Positions 1 to 6,746 of a DNA stretch of 8,696 bases are shown here, in pieces. How positions within the stretch are numbered: the first letter of the stretch is position 1; every line of letters begins with the position of its first letter. The position numbers were made by a program, and so were the translations under genes. The DNA is from Actinomycetota bacterium (GTDB lineage: Bacteria; Actinomycetota; Thermoleophilia; Solirubrobacterales; Solirubrobacteraceae), in contig JAHWJE010000040.1 in NCBI GenBank assembly GCA_019348575.1, positions 1-8,696 on the forward strand. Direction: 5' to 3'. Under the pieces are notes generated by a model. That model made no database searches and was not told where the DNA came from. It saw only the letters and a program-made list of their open reading frames with translations.

Positions 1-74
1 TAGCGTTTCAGCAGGCGTCTGATACGAGTCCTGGTCACGCGCGTTCAGAGGAGGCGGGACGCGGTCAACTGACA

Positions 75-81
75 GGGGGAG
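75..81 (+). promoter_or_regulatory. Ribosome binding site of the first FG-GAP gene
   Basis: A G-rich Shine-Dalgarno run (GGGGGAG) lies 3 nt before the GTG at 85. It fixes this GTG as the start and puts a good signal peptide at the N-terminus. I see no convincing -35/-10 pair and no gene in bases 1-74. Confidence 0.6.
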
Positions 82-84
82 AAC

Positions 85-2625
85 GTGTTCGGGATCAGTC
101 GCGCGACCGCCGCCGGGCTCGGTGCAGCCATCATCTCGCTCGCTCTCGTGTCGGCGCCGGCGTTCGCCGCGCTGCCTCGCACCTACCAGGTCCAGAGGAT
201 CGACAGCCCGAACCCGCAGCCGAACGGGCTCTTCGGGATCGGAATGATCGGCCACAGCGACCTCAACGGCGACGGCGCCGACGACGTCCTGGTCCCGCAG
301 ACCGGCTCGGGGCCGAACAGCGACGGCCAGATCTTCGTCTTCAGCGGCGCGACCGGCGCCCTCATCGACACGATCAATGCTCCCGATCGCGGAAATCCGA
401 CCGGCGCCAGCGGCAACAGCAGGGCGGGCTTCGGCCTCTTCACGAGCACGATCGCCGACCTGGGAAGCTGCCCGGGCGGCAGCTCCGCCGCCGGCTGCGC
501 AACTCCGAGCGCAGCCAAGGACGGCGTTGACGAGATCGTCACCGGCGCGACGGGGATCGACATCCCGACTGCGGGCGCCGACGAGGACGCGACGCCCGCC
601 GACGATGTCGCCGAGGACATCGGTCGCGCCTACGTCATCGATGGCGCGACACGCGCAGTGCTGAAGCGGATCGACATGCCCGCGGCCGACCGTCTGCAGC
701 ACGCGACCTTCCCAGCCGGCGCTCCGAACCCCCACACGCCGAGCTTCGGGCGCGTCGTGCTCGCGCCCGCCGGGCTGCCGCCGTGTGCCGGCAACTTCGG
801 CATCGGACCATGCGCACCTGTCTCCCGTGAGGTGGCGATCGGCGATATGGATGGCGCCGGGCTTGCGGATCTCGTGATCGGTGCCCCAACCTACGACGAG
901 ACCTCGGCCAGCAACCCGGCGTGCTCGCCAGGGCAGTGCCACGAGGCGGGCCGCACCTACGTCTACCGCGGCGAGGACATGATCGACCCGGCGCACGGCG
1001 GAGCGGCGCCGGCGGACGCCCTCGAGACCCCGCTGCGCACCCTCAGGAGCATCGTCGCGCAGACCGATGACGAGCTCTCCTCGGCCCGCACGAACAGCGA
1101 GCTGTTCGGCCAGGCCATCTTCCCGATCGGAGACGTCGGCGGCTGCACGTCGCCGATCAGCGCCGGGGAGCTGTGCCCGAACAGCACCAGCACGAGCACG
1201 CCCGACGGCAGCCCCGAGGTGGTCGTCTCCGCCTTCCGCACCGATCTTCCGAGCAACGCCGATGTGCCGGACCCCGCCTTCTTCGACGTCGGGGTGAACA
1301 TGCTCGTCGACGGCAGGACAGGTTCCGTGCTTGCCATCTATCAGCATCCCGAGCCGCAGGCGGGCTCGATCTTCGGCTTCACGCTGCACAACGAGCCGGC
1401 GCCCGGCGACCTCGGCAGCACCCCGGCACCCGACGTGTTCATTCCGGCCATGCGCCAGAACGTCGACTTCACCGCGCAGGGCCGTGGCTACATCATGAAC
1501 GGCAACTTCAAGGCCGGCGCGAACAGCCTGAACTTCGCGCAGCTCAACGATCCCACGCCCGTGTCAGGCGGCAACTTCGGGGTCTCCTCGGCCGGCGTCG
1601 GCAACCTCGTGAGCGACGAGGAAGGCGCGCCGCGCAACGAGCTGCTGGTGGGCGCGTTCGGGCCGCACAACCCTGGCACGAACGTCGACATCATCAACGA
1701 CATCCACATCTTCAACCCCGTGACGGAGCGGGTGCTGCAGACGATCCCGGATCCCGACCAGCAGCCGGGCAGCTCGTTCGGCACCGCCGTCTCGCCGCTG
1801 GGAGACCTCAACGGCGACGGCTTCCTCGACATCGCCGTCGCCGCCGACCTCTGGAGCTCGCCCACCACCCGCAGGGCCGGCCGGTTCTACATCCTGCGCA
1901 GCGACAACTCGCCGCCGCCCGCGGGTGGTGGCGCCCCCGGCGCTGCCGGTGGTGGCGCCCCCGGCGGTGGTGCAGCGGCGGCGCCGGTCACGCCCAACCG
2001 GACGTTCGCGGCCGTCGAGCGGTTCCCCGCGAAGCTGCAGATCAGGCGGTCGCGGATGCAGCGCGCTGCCCGCCGGCTCGACGTCCTGGCGCCGATCACG
2101 CGGCTGGCCTCCGGCGAGGTGAAGGTGGAGCTCTTCGCCGCGCAGCGGCGGTTCCGCTTCAATCAAGAGATCGACGACGAGGCCGGCCGGGTGCGGTTCC
2201 TGAAGCCGATCCCGAAAGCTCAAGCAGAGCTCGGGACGGGCATCGTGACGATCACCTATCCAGGTGATGCGGACACTCGGCCAGGAGGTGCGCCTGCGCG
2301 CCGCCTCGGGCCGCGAAAAGATCGAGCTGGCCCGTCCGACGCTGGACAACGTCAGCCTGTCCGCCCGCGGCACGATATCCGACCGCGCGCGCGGGGTGGT
2401 GCGCGTCCAGCTCAGTACGTGTCCGGCGGCAAGACGACGACCGTGAAGCTGCGGGGGCAGATCCGCAACGGACGCTGGAGCATCGACGAGCGCCTGTCGC
2501 AACAGGTCCTCGAGGGCATCGCGCAGCGTACGGGCACGGTGCACTCCTACATCCTGTTCACCGGCTACCTGCCGCGCCGCATCCGCGGCGAGATGCAGTC
2601 ATTCCAGGTCCTCGGGCCGCGCTGA
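85..2625 (+). CDS. Exported FG-GAP repeat (integrin-like beta-propeller) protein
   Basis: This is an 846-residue exported protein with a GTG start. Residues 1-28 form a signal peptide ending in a cleavable APAFA|AL site. Residues 30-605 are a run of FG-GAP/VCBS-type blades with Asp-rich calcium-binding loops: DLNGDGADD (59-67), DGVDE (146-150), DMDGAGLAD (254-262), DGSPE (373-377) and DLNGDGFLD (573-581). All eight cysteines fall in four close pairs (129/138, 234/243, 280/285, 354/364), which suggests disulfides outside the cell. A Gly/Ala/Pro linker (about 609-636) leads to a beta-rich tail (about 640-846). The tail contains a segment that is out of its ancestral frame (see 2278-2414). The propeller is closely related to the protein encoded at 4017-6623, for example both mature N-termini read PRTY-x-VQR-x-DSP. 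FG-GAP propellers usually mediate surface binding. The ligand is unknown and no catalytic motif is visible. Confidence 0.93.
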   Translation: MFGISRATAAGLGAAIISLALVSAPAFAALPRTYQVQRIDSPNPQPNGLFGIGMIGHSDLNGDGADDVLVPQTGSGPNSDGQIFVFSGATGALIDTINAPDRGNPTGASGNSRAGFGLFTSTIADLGSCPGGSSAAGCATPSAAKDGVDEIVTGATGIDIPTAGADEDATPADDVAEDIGRAYVIDGATRAVLKRIDMPAADRLQHATFPAGAPNPHTPSFGRVVLAPAGLPPCAGNFGIGPCAPVSREVAIGDMDGAGLADLVIGAPTYDETSASNPACSPGQCHEAGRTYVYRGEDMIDPAHGGAAPADALETPLRTLRSIVAQTDDELSSARTNSELFGQAIFPIGDVGGCTSPISAGELCPNSTSTSTPDGSPEVVVSAFRTDLPSNADVPDPAFFDVGVNMLVDGRTGSVLAIYQHPEPQAGSIFGFTLHNEPAPGDLGSTPAPDVFIPAMRQNVDFTAQGRGYIMNGNFKAGANSLNFAQLNDPTPVSGGNFGVSSAGVGNLVSDEEGAPRNELLVGAFGPHNPGTNVDIINDIHIFNPVTERVLQTIPDPDQQPGSSFGTAVSPLGDLNGDGFLDIAVAADLWSSPTTRRAGRFYILRSDNSPPPAGGGAPGAAGGGAPGGGAAAAPVTPNRTFAAVERFPAKLQIRRSRMQRAARRLDVLAPITRLASGEVKVELFAAQRRFRFNQEIDDEAGRVRFLKPIPKAQAELGTGIVTITYPGDADTRPGGAPARRLGPRKDRAGPSDAGQRQPVRPRHDIRPRARGGARPAQYVSGGKTTTVKLRGQIRNGRWSIDERLSQQVLEGIAQRTGTVHSYILFTGYLPRRIRGEMQSFQVLGPR
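1924..1966 (+). repeat. 19-bp direct repeat in the Gly/Pro linker
   Basis: GGTGGTGGCGCCCCCGGCG occurs at 1924-1942 and again at 1948-1966, a 24-nt (8-codon) period. It encodes two copies of Gly-Gly-Gly-Ala-Pro-Gly in the linker between the propeller and the tail. The period is a multiple of three, so copy-number change would lengthen or shorten the linker without breaking the frame. Confidence 0.85.
2278..2414 (+). other. Out-of-frame segment bounded by two compensating frameshifts
   Basis: Within the tail of the first FG-GAP gene, about 46 codons read poorly in the gene's own frame: the product is Arg/Pro/Gly/Ala-rich with almost no hydrophobic residues, and 25 of 46 third positions are G or C. 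The next frame (+1) over the same bases has 43 of 46 third positions G or C. It gives an alternating beta-strand-like peptide (…QEVRLRAASGREKIELA…VVRVQL) that joins well to the flanking protein. The simplest explanation is one inserted base near 2275-2282 and one lost base near 2413-2416. The gene stays open, but about 45 residues of the tail differ from the ancestral protein. The cause may be real mutation or two sequencing errors. Confidence 0.8.
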
Positions 2626-3969
2626 GGAGCGACCCGCCCGTTCAGCCGGGGAGACGTCGATGTCCGACCGTATCTCGATTGATCGCGCGTGCGCGGGAAA
2701 GTTCTCGTGATGTGCGAGGGCGGTGATCGCGGGGGCAAGGCTTCTCAATCCCCGCTTGTCCACTGCGGCAACGGCCGCGGTGCGCAGGTACGTGTCCACG
2801 GTGACGGGCGAGTAGAAACGTGCGAACTGGCCGGTCGGCAGGCAGGCGGGCACTCCGATCGCGTAGCTGATCGCTGAGAAGGTGGTCGACTGACCGACGA
2901 GGATCTCGGAGGCGTGAACCAGTTGCTGGGCGATCGTCCACGGGTCGCGCGTGACGACCTGGATGTGCTCGTTCGCCCACTCGTTGGCAAGCTCGACGGC
3001 TTGATCGAGGTCGTCCGTGACGATCGCGCCCCCGAATCGCTCGATCGCGCATCGCGCGAAGTTGCGGCGCCACTCGGGGAGCTCGGCGAGCTGGTGTTCG
3101 ACCTCATGCTGCACGCTCTCCGCGAGCGCGGCGCTGCTCGTGAGCAGGATCGCGGAACTGTCGGGCCCGTGCTCGGCTTCGTTGAGCAGATCCGCCGCCA
3201 CGAGCGCTGGATCGGCTGAGTCGTCGGCGATGACCATGCACTCGGAAGGGCCGAAGAACAACGCGACGTCGACTCCTTGAAGCTGGGCGTAGTACTGGCT
3301 TGCGATGATCATCGGACTGCCCGGCCCGACGATCTTCATGACCTTGGGCAGGGTGACGGTTCCGATCGCCGCTGCCGAGATCGCCGCGACACCGTTGGCG
3401 CGAAAGATGCGTCGCGTACCGAGGATGTCGGCGGCGACGAGCAGCGCCGGGTCGATCGTGCCGTCGGGGCGCGGCGGCACGAGGATCTCGATCTCCGGCA
3501 CCCCGGCCACAACCGCCGGAACCGCGATCGTGATGAAGGTCGAGGGATAGGAGCCCTTGCCCGCAGGGACATACAACGCTACCCGCCCGATCGGACTCAC
3601 CTTGCGTCCGGCGACGACCCCGGCTGCGATGTCGAACAGTTCGAGCGCGGGCGGGCGCAGCGCCTCGTTGTAGCGGCGATGATTGGCAATAGCCGTTTGG
3701 ATGGCGGCGAGCACGCCGGCCGGCAGCGCGCCGCGCGCCTGCCTGAACTCGTCGTCGGAGACCCTGAGCTCGTCGCTGGTCAGCGACACGTGATCGAATC
3801 TGGCGGTGGCATCGAGCACCGCCCCGTCGCCACCAGCGCGCACGCTCTCGGCGATCTGCTTGGCTTGATCGAACAGCTGCGCGTCGAGAGACTCTCGGCT
3901 CGAGCGGTGCTTCAGTGCCTCCAGCCGCTCAGGCGGGATCAGTCCGGCGCGGTAGATCGCAAGCACCAT
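2599..3969 (-). CDS. hisD: Histidinol dehydrogenase-family protein with altered zinc site
   Basis: The 456-residue product matches the HisD family over most of its length: GRVALYVPAGKGSYPS (128-143), the NGVAAISAAAIGT block (192-204), GPGSPM (215-220), FGPSECMVIAD (239-249), LLNEAEHGPDS (261-271), NEWANEHIQ (329-337), LPTGQFARF (377-385) and AHARS (426-430). HisD oxidises L-histidinol to L-histidine with NAD+ and zinc. By alignment from memory to E. coli HisD, the catalytic Glu326/His327 correspond to E334/H335, and zinc ligands His262 and His419 to H267 and H427. Gln259 is Glu264 and Asp360 is Ser368. No other his gene is nearby. A histidinol-dehydrogenase-like enzyme acting on another alcohol is therefore at least as likely as a biosynthetic HisD. 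The ATG has no clear Shine-Dalgarno, and no other start codon lies between it and an upstream in-frame stop. It sits 47 nt after the upstream FG-GAP gene and is probably co-transcribed with it. The last ~20 residues run beyond the usual HisD end. Confidence 0.9.
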   Translation of the reverse strand: MVLAIYRAGLIPPERLEALKHRSSRESLDAQLFDQAKQIAESVRAGGDGAVLDATARFDHVSLTSDELRVSDDEFRQARGALPAGVLAAIQTAIANHRRYNEALRPPALELFDIAAGVVAGRKVSPIGRVALYVPAGKGSYPSTFITIAVPAVVAGVPEIEILVPPRPDGTIDPALLVAADILGTRRIFRANGVAAISAAAIGTVTLPKVMKIVGPGSPMIIASQYYAQLQGVDVALFFGPSECMVIADDSADPALVAADLLNEAEHGPDSSAILLTSSAALAESVQHEVEHQLAELPEWRRNFARCAIERFGGAIVTDDLDQAVELANEWANEHIQVVTRDPWTIAQQLVHASEILVGQSTTFSAISYAIGVPACLPTGQFARFYSPVTVDTYLRTAAVAAVDKRGLRSLAPAITALAHHENFPAHARSIEIRSDIDVSPAERAGRSSARPEDLE

Positions 3970-4016
3970 CGGAGTCGCAAGCGTTTCAGACTGCGATCCC
4001 GATCACGGCGAGCAGC

Positions 4017-6623
4017 TCAGCGCGTGCGGATCGTCAGCCGCGCCACGGCGGTCGTCGAGTTCCCGCGCGCATCGCGGACGACGATGTACGCCCGCGCGCC
4101 GAGCGTTCGCGCGCGCCTCAGCAACGCGGCCGTCCGCGGCCCGACCGACACCGTCACGCTGCGGCGGGCGTTGCCGGGCGACTGGAACGAGGCGGTCGGG
4201 AGCGTGCGCTGGCGACCGCCGATTCGCCTGACCGTGCGCAGCTTCACAGTGCCGTTGCACGGCCGGCCGTCGTCGGTGCGGCAGTGGACCTGCAGCCGGA
4301 TCGTGCGGTTGCGCGACAGGAGCGCCGTGCGCGTCAGGAGCCGGACGGACGGCGCGACGTCGACCCGCTCTCGCTGCGACACCGCGCCGAGGCACTCTCC
4401 GTCCTGTGCGACGCGGGCGCGGAAGAACGAGCTGCGGTTCGCGCGCGCAGAAGTCCTGAAGGCGCCGTTCGCGTCGGTCCGGACGCGGGCGATCGTGGAG
4501 TATCGCGGTGTCGAGATCGTCCGGCGCTGGATCTCGACCTCCTGGCCCGCCTGGCAGCGCGCCGGGTTCGCGAACGCCTCGAGCGTGCCGGCGAGGCGCA
4601 CGCTGCGCCCGCGCTGGACCCGCTCGGAGGCGGCCACGAGCTCGAGCGCGCGGCCGGCGAGCGCGGCGACTTGGCCCTGAGGCGGGGCGACCTGCGCCGG
4701 AGGCGCGGGCGCGGGCGGTGGCGGCGGAGCAACGACCGGGGCCGGGCTGTTGTTGGAGCGCATGATGTACACGCGGCCGACGTCGGTGACGCCGGCGCGG
4801 TCGAAGCGCCCCGCGCCGACGGCGAAGTCCAGGAAGCCGTCGCCGTTGATCTCGCCGAGCGGCGCGACGCCGACGCCGAAGTTGCTCACCTGCTGCTGGT
4901 CGGGATCGGCGATCGTCTGCAGCGGGTTGCCGGTCACCGGATCGAAGAACGAGACCTCGCCGATGACGCGGTCGTTCTGGGGCGGGTTGTGGGTCGAGAA
5001 CTCGCCGATCAGGATCTCGTTCTCGGGCCCATCGACGAGGTTGCCGACGCCCGCGGCGCTCGTGCCGAAGCTGCGGCCCGCGGTGGGATTGGGGCTGCGG
5101 AAGCGCTGCAGGTCGACCGTGTTGCCGCTGACCACCGACGCGCCGTTCATGAGAAAGCCGATCCCCTCGCCGCGATAGCGGTCGGTGTCCTGCCCCGCGG
5201 CCGGGAGGTAGACGTCGGGAACCGGCGTCGAACCGGCGTTGCCGATCGCCGGCTGGTTGTAGATCGTGAAGCCGAAGATCGAGCCCGGATCGGGATCCGG
5301 GTGGCGATAGGTCCGCACGATCGCTCCGGTCGCTCCGTCGATCATCAGGTTGACGCCGATGTCGAAGTTCTCCTCGTTGTCCGGCCCGTCCGTCGGGTAG
5401 TCGACGCGGAACGCCGACACGAGCACCTCGGGCCGGCCGTCGGGGGCTCCCAGCACGTTCGCAGCGGGGCAGAAGCCGGCGGCGGTCGGCGCGCTGCTGC
5501 AGCTTCCGACGTCGCCGACCGGCGCCACGGAATGGCCGAACAGCTCGAGCTGGTTGACGATCAGCGTGCCGGGGTCGTCGGCCTGCGCGTAGGGGTTGCG
5601 GATGTTCCACGCGGCGGTGCTGAGGATCGCGTCCGGGCTCGTGCCGACGATGTCCTCGCCGAGGTACATATACGCGCGCCCGGAGCGGATGCAGGTGTCG
5701 ACGGCAGCGGTGTCGTCGCAGGCTGGATTCGTGGCCTCGTCGTACTTGTAGGCCGAGGCGCCGACGACGATGTCCGGCAGCCCGCCGCCGTTGAGGTCGC
5801 CGCGACGGACGGGGAGCGGTGTCGGCGTGCAGGGGCCCACGCCGAAGTTCCCGGCGCACGGCGCCTGGCCCATCGGATTGAGCACCGTCCGGCCGAACCA
5901 CGGCCGCGCGCGAGCGGGCGGCAACGCCGCGGCGAGTCGCTCGGTCTCGTCGGCGAGGTCCTCGACGTCGGCCTGCGGCATGTCCAGGCGCTTGACGACC
6001 GTGAACGTCGCGCCGTCGATGACATAGACGCGACCGATGTCCTCAGCCGTACCGTCCGCCGCTGCGGCGCTCGCCCGATCGACGAACAGCGCGCTGGCGA
6101 CGATGTCCGGGATGCCGTCGGGAGGCCCGACCGTGGCCGCGTCGCAGAACGGATCGGCGTCCGTGTTGCCGCCCGGGCAGCTGGCGAGGTCGGTGAAGGG
6201 GGCCGCCGTGGCGTTGCGGCCGATGCTGCCGATGTAGTACCCGAAGGCGGCCGCCCGGTTCTCGGTCACGCCCGCGCCGCTGGCGGTCTCGGGCTCGGGG
6301 GCCGTGATCGTCCGGATCACGGAGCCGTCCGCGCCGCTGACGACGAGCAGCTCGCCGTTCTCCGCGCCGGTTCCGTCGTTGAGGATGCGCGTGCCCTGCG
6401 CGGTCAGCAGGTCGTCGATCCCGTCAGCGTTGAGATCGCCGCCGTTGACGACTCCGAAGCCGAATAAGTCGGCGGCGCCGGCCGACGGGCTGTCGACGCG
6501 CTGGACATCGTAGGTGCGCGGGAGCCCCGGAGCTTGTGCGGCGGCCGGCGAGCACCACGCGGCGAGGAGCGCCAGCAGGACGAGCGACACTGTGGCGGCG
6601 CGGGTGGCGCTTGCGTCAGACAC
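4017..6623 (-). CDS. Exported FG-GAP repeat protein with Ig-like tail (paralogue of gene 1)
   Basis: This is an 868-residue exported protein starting at a GTG (6623-6621). Residues 1-29 form a signal peptide ending SPAAA|QAPG. C24 precedes it but lacks a lipobox, because Trp is at -1. Residues 35-622 form the propeller, with calcium-type loops at DLNADGIDD (63-71), DGIPD (169-173), DLNGGGLPD (276-284), DGRPE (395-399) and INGDGFLD (592-599). Cysteine pairs 149/160, 256/265, 302/311 and 375/385 match the four pairs of the gene at 85-2625. A Pro/Ala linker (about 627-650) leads to two beta-rich domains: about 659-757, which looks like a bacterial Ig-like or carboxypeptidase-regulatory-like fold with C690/C744, and about 759-868 with C781/C789. 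This tail does not resemble the tail of gene 1. A surface or secreted adhesion-type role is inferred. The last codons lie 47 nt before the HisD-like gene on the same strand. Confidence 0.93.
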   Translation of the reverse strand: MSDASATRAATVSLVLLALLAAWCSPAAAQAPGLPRTYDVQRVDSPSAGAADLFGFGVVNGGDLNADGIDDLLTAQGTRILNDGTGAENGELLVVSGADGSVIRTITAPEPETASGAGVTENRAAAFGYYIGSIGRNATAAPFTDLASCPGGNTDADPFCDAATVGPPDGIPDIVASALFVDRASAAAADGTAEDIGRVYVIDGATFTVVKRLDMPQADVEDLADETERLAAALPPARARPWFGRTVLNPMGQAPCAGNFGVGPCTPTPLPVRRGDLNGGGLPDIVVGASAYKYDEATNPACDDTAAVDTCIRSGRAYMYLGEDIVGTSPDAILSTAAWNIRNPYAQADDPGTLIVNQLELFGHSVAPVGDVGSCSSAPTAAGFCPAANVLGAPDGRPEVLVSAFRVDYPTDGPDNEENFDIGVNLMIDGATGAIVRTYRHPDPDPGSIFGFTIYNQPAIGNAGSTPVPDVYLPAAGQDTDRYRGEGIGFLMNGASVVSGNTVDLQRFRSPNPTAGRSFGTSAAGVGNLVDGPENEILIGEFSTHNPPQNDRVIGEVSFFDPVTGNPLQTIADPDQQQVSNFGVGVAPLGEINGDGFLDFAVGAGRFDRAGVTDVGRVYIMRSNNSPAPVVAPPPPPAPAPPAQVAPPQGQVAALAGRALELVAASERVQRGRSVRLAGTLEAFANPARCQAGQEVEIQRRTISTPRYSTIARVRTDANGAFRTSARANRSSFFRARVAQDGECLGAVSQRERVDVAPSVRLLTRTALLSRNRTIRLQVHCRTDDGRPCNGTVKLRTVRRIGGRQRTLPTASFQSPGNARRSVTVSVGPRTAALLRRARTLGARAYIVVRDARGNSTTAVARLTIRTR

Positions 6624-6626
6624 GAT

Positions 6627-6637
6627 CTCTCCCCTCC
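6627..6637 (-). promoter_or_regulatory. Strong ribosome binding site of the second FG-GAP gene
   Basis: On the minus strand GGAGGGGAGAG lies 3 nt before the GTG start at 6623. It fixes that GTG as the start, and the first 29 codons then form a normal signal peptide. Confidence 0.75.
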
Positions 6638-6653
6638 GTATTACGGTGTGCCG

Positions 6654-6682
6654 AACCTAACCCGCTCGCCGCCGGCGTGCAA
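6654..6682 (-). promoter_or_regulatory. Candidate sigma-70-type promoter for the second FG-GAP gene
   Basis: On the minus strand TTGCAC (6682-6677) and TAGGTT (6659-6654) are separated by exactly 17 nt. Initiation would fall about 7 nt downstream and give a leader of roughly 25 nt that contains the strong ribosome binding site. The -10 has the key T-A-…-T pattern and the -35 matches only partly. It would drive the FG-GAP gene and probably the HisD-like gene after it. Confidence 0.4.
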
Positions 6683-6746
6683 GTCGCAGCGGGCTGCGCG
6701 GCGCCCGGCGCGGTTGCCGCGCCCGCTTTCAGGTAGAACCGGGAGC

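Noticed and set aside
1173..2544. Long overlapping frames within the first FG-GAP gene (1173-2267 + and 1564-2544 -)
   Set aside because: Both are Arg-rich shadows without family features. Only the short stretch 2278-2414 shows real coding signal outside the annotated frame.
2..3989. Repeated 10-mer AGCGTTTCAG at 2-11 and 3980-3989, near both FG-GAP/HisD boundaries
   Set aside because: Dozens of 10-bp matches are expected by chance in a window of this size, and the flanks do not match.
4003..5901. Long minus-strand frame (632 codons) inside the second FG-GAP gene
   Set aside because: It is an Arg-rich shifted reading of the same strand. The FG-GAP frame has the motifs and the GC-rich third positions.
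3915..6467. Very long open frame (850 codons) on the + strand opposite the second FG-GAP gene
   Set aside because: It is rich in Arg, Asp, Ala and Val with no recognisable domain, and it is antisense to a well-supported exported protein. Such frames arise automatically opposite high-GC genes.
6534..6746. N-terminal extension of the M20 peptidase to a start at 6534
   Set aside because: The extension is Arg/Pro-rich, overlaps the signal-peptide region of the divergent gene and its promoter, and has no family similarity. Homology begins at 6747.
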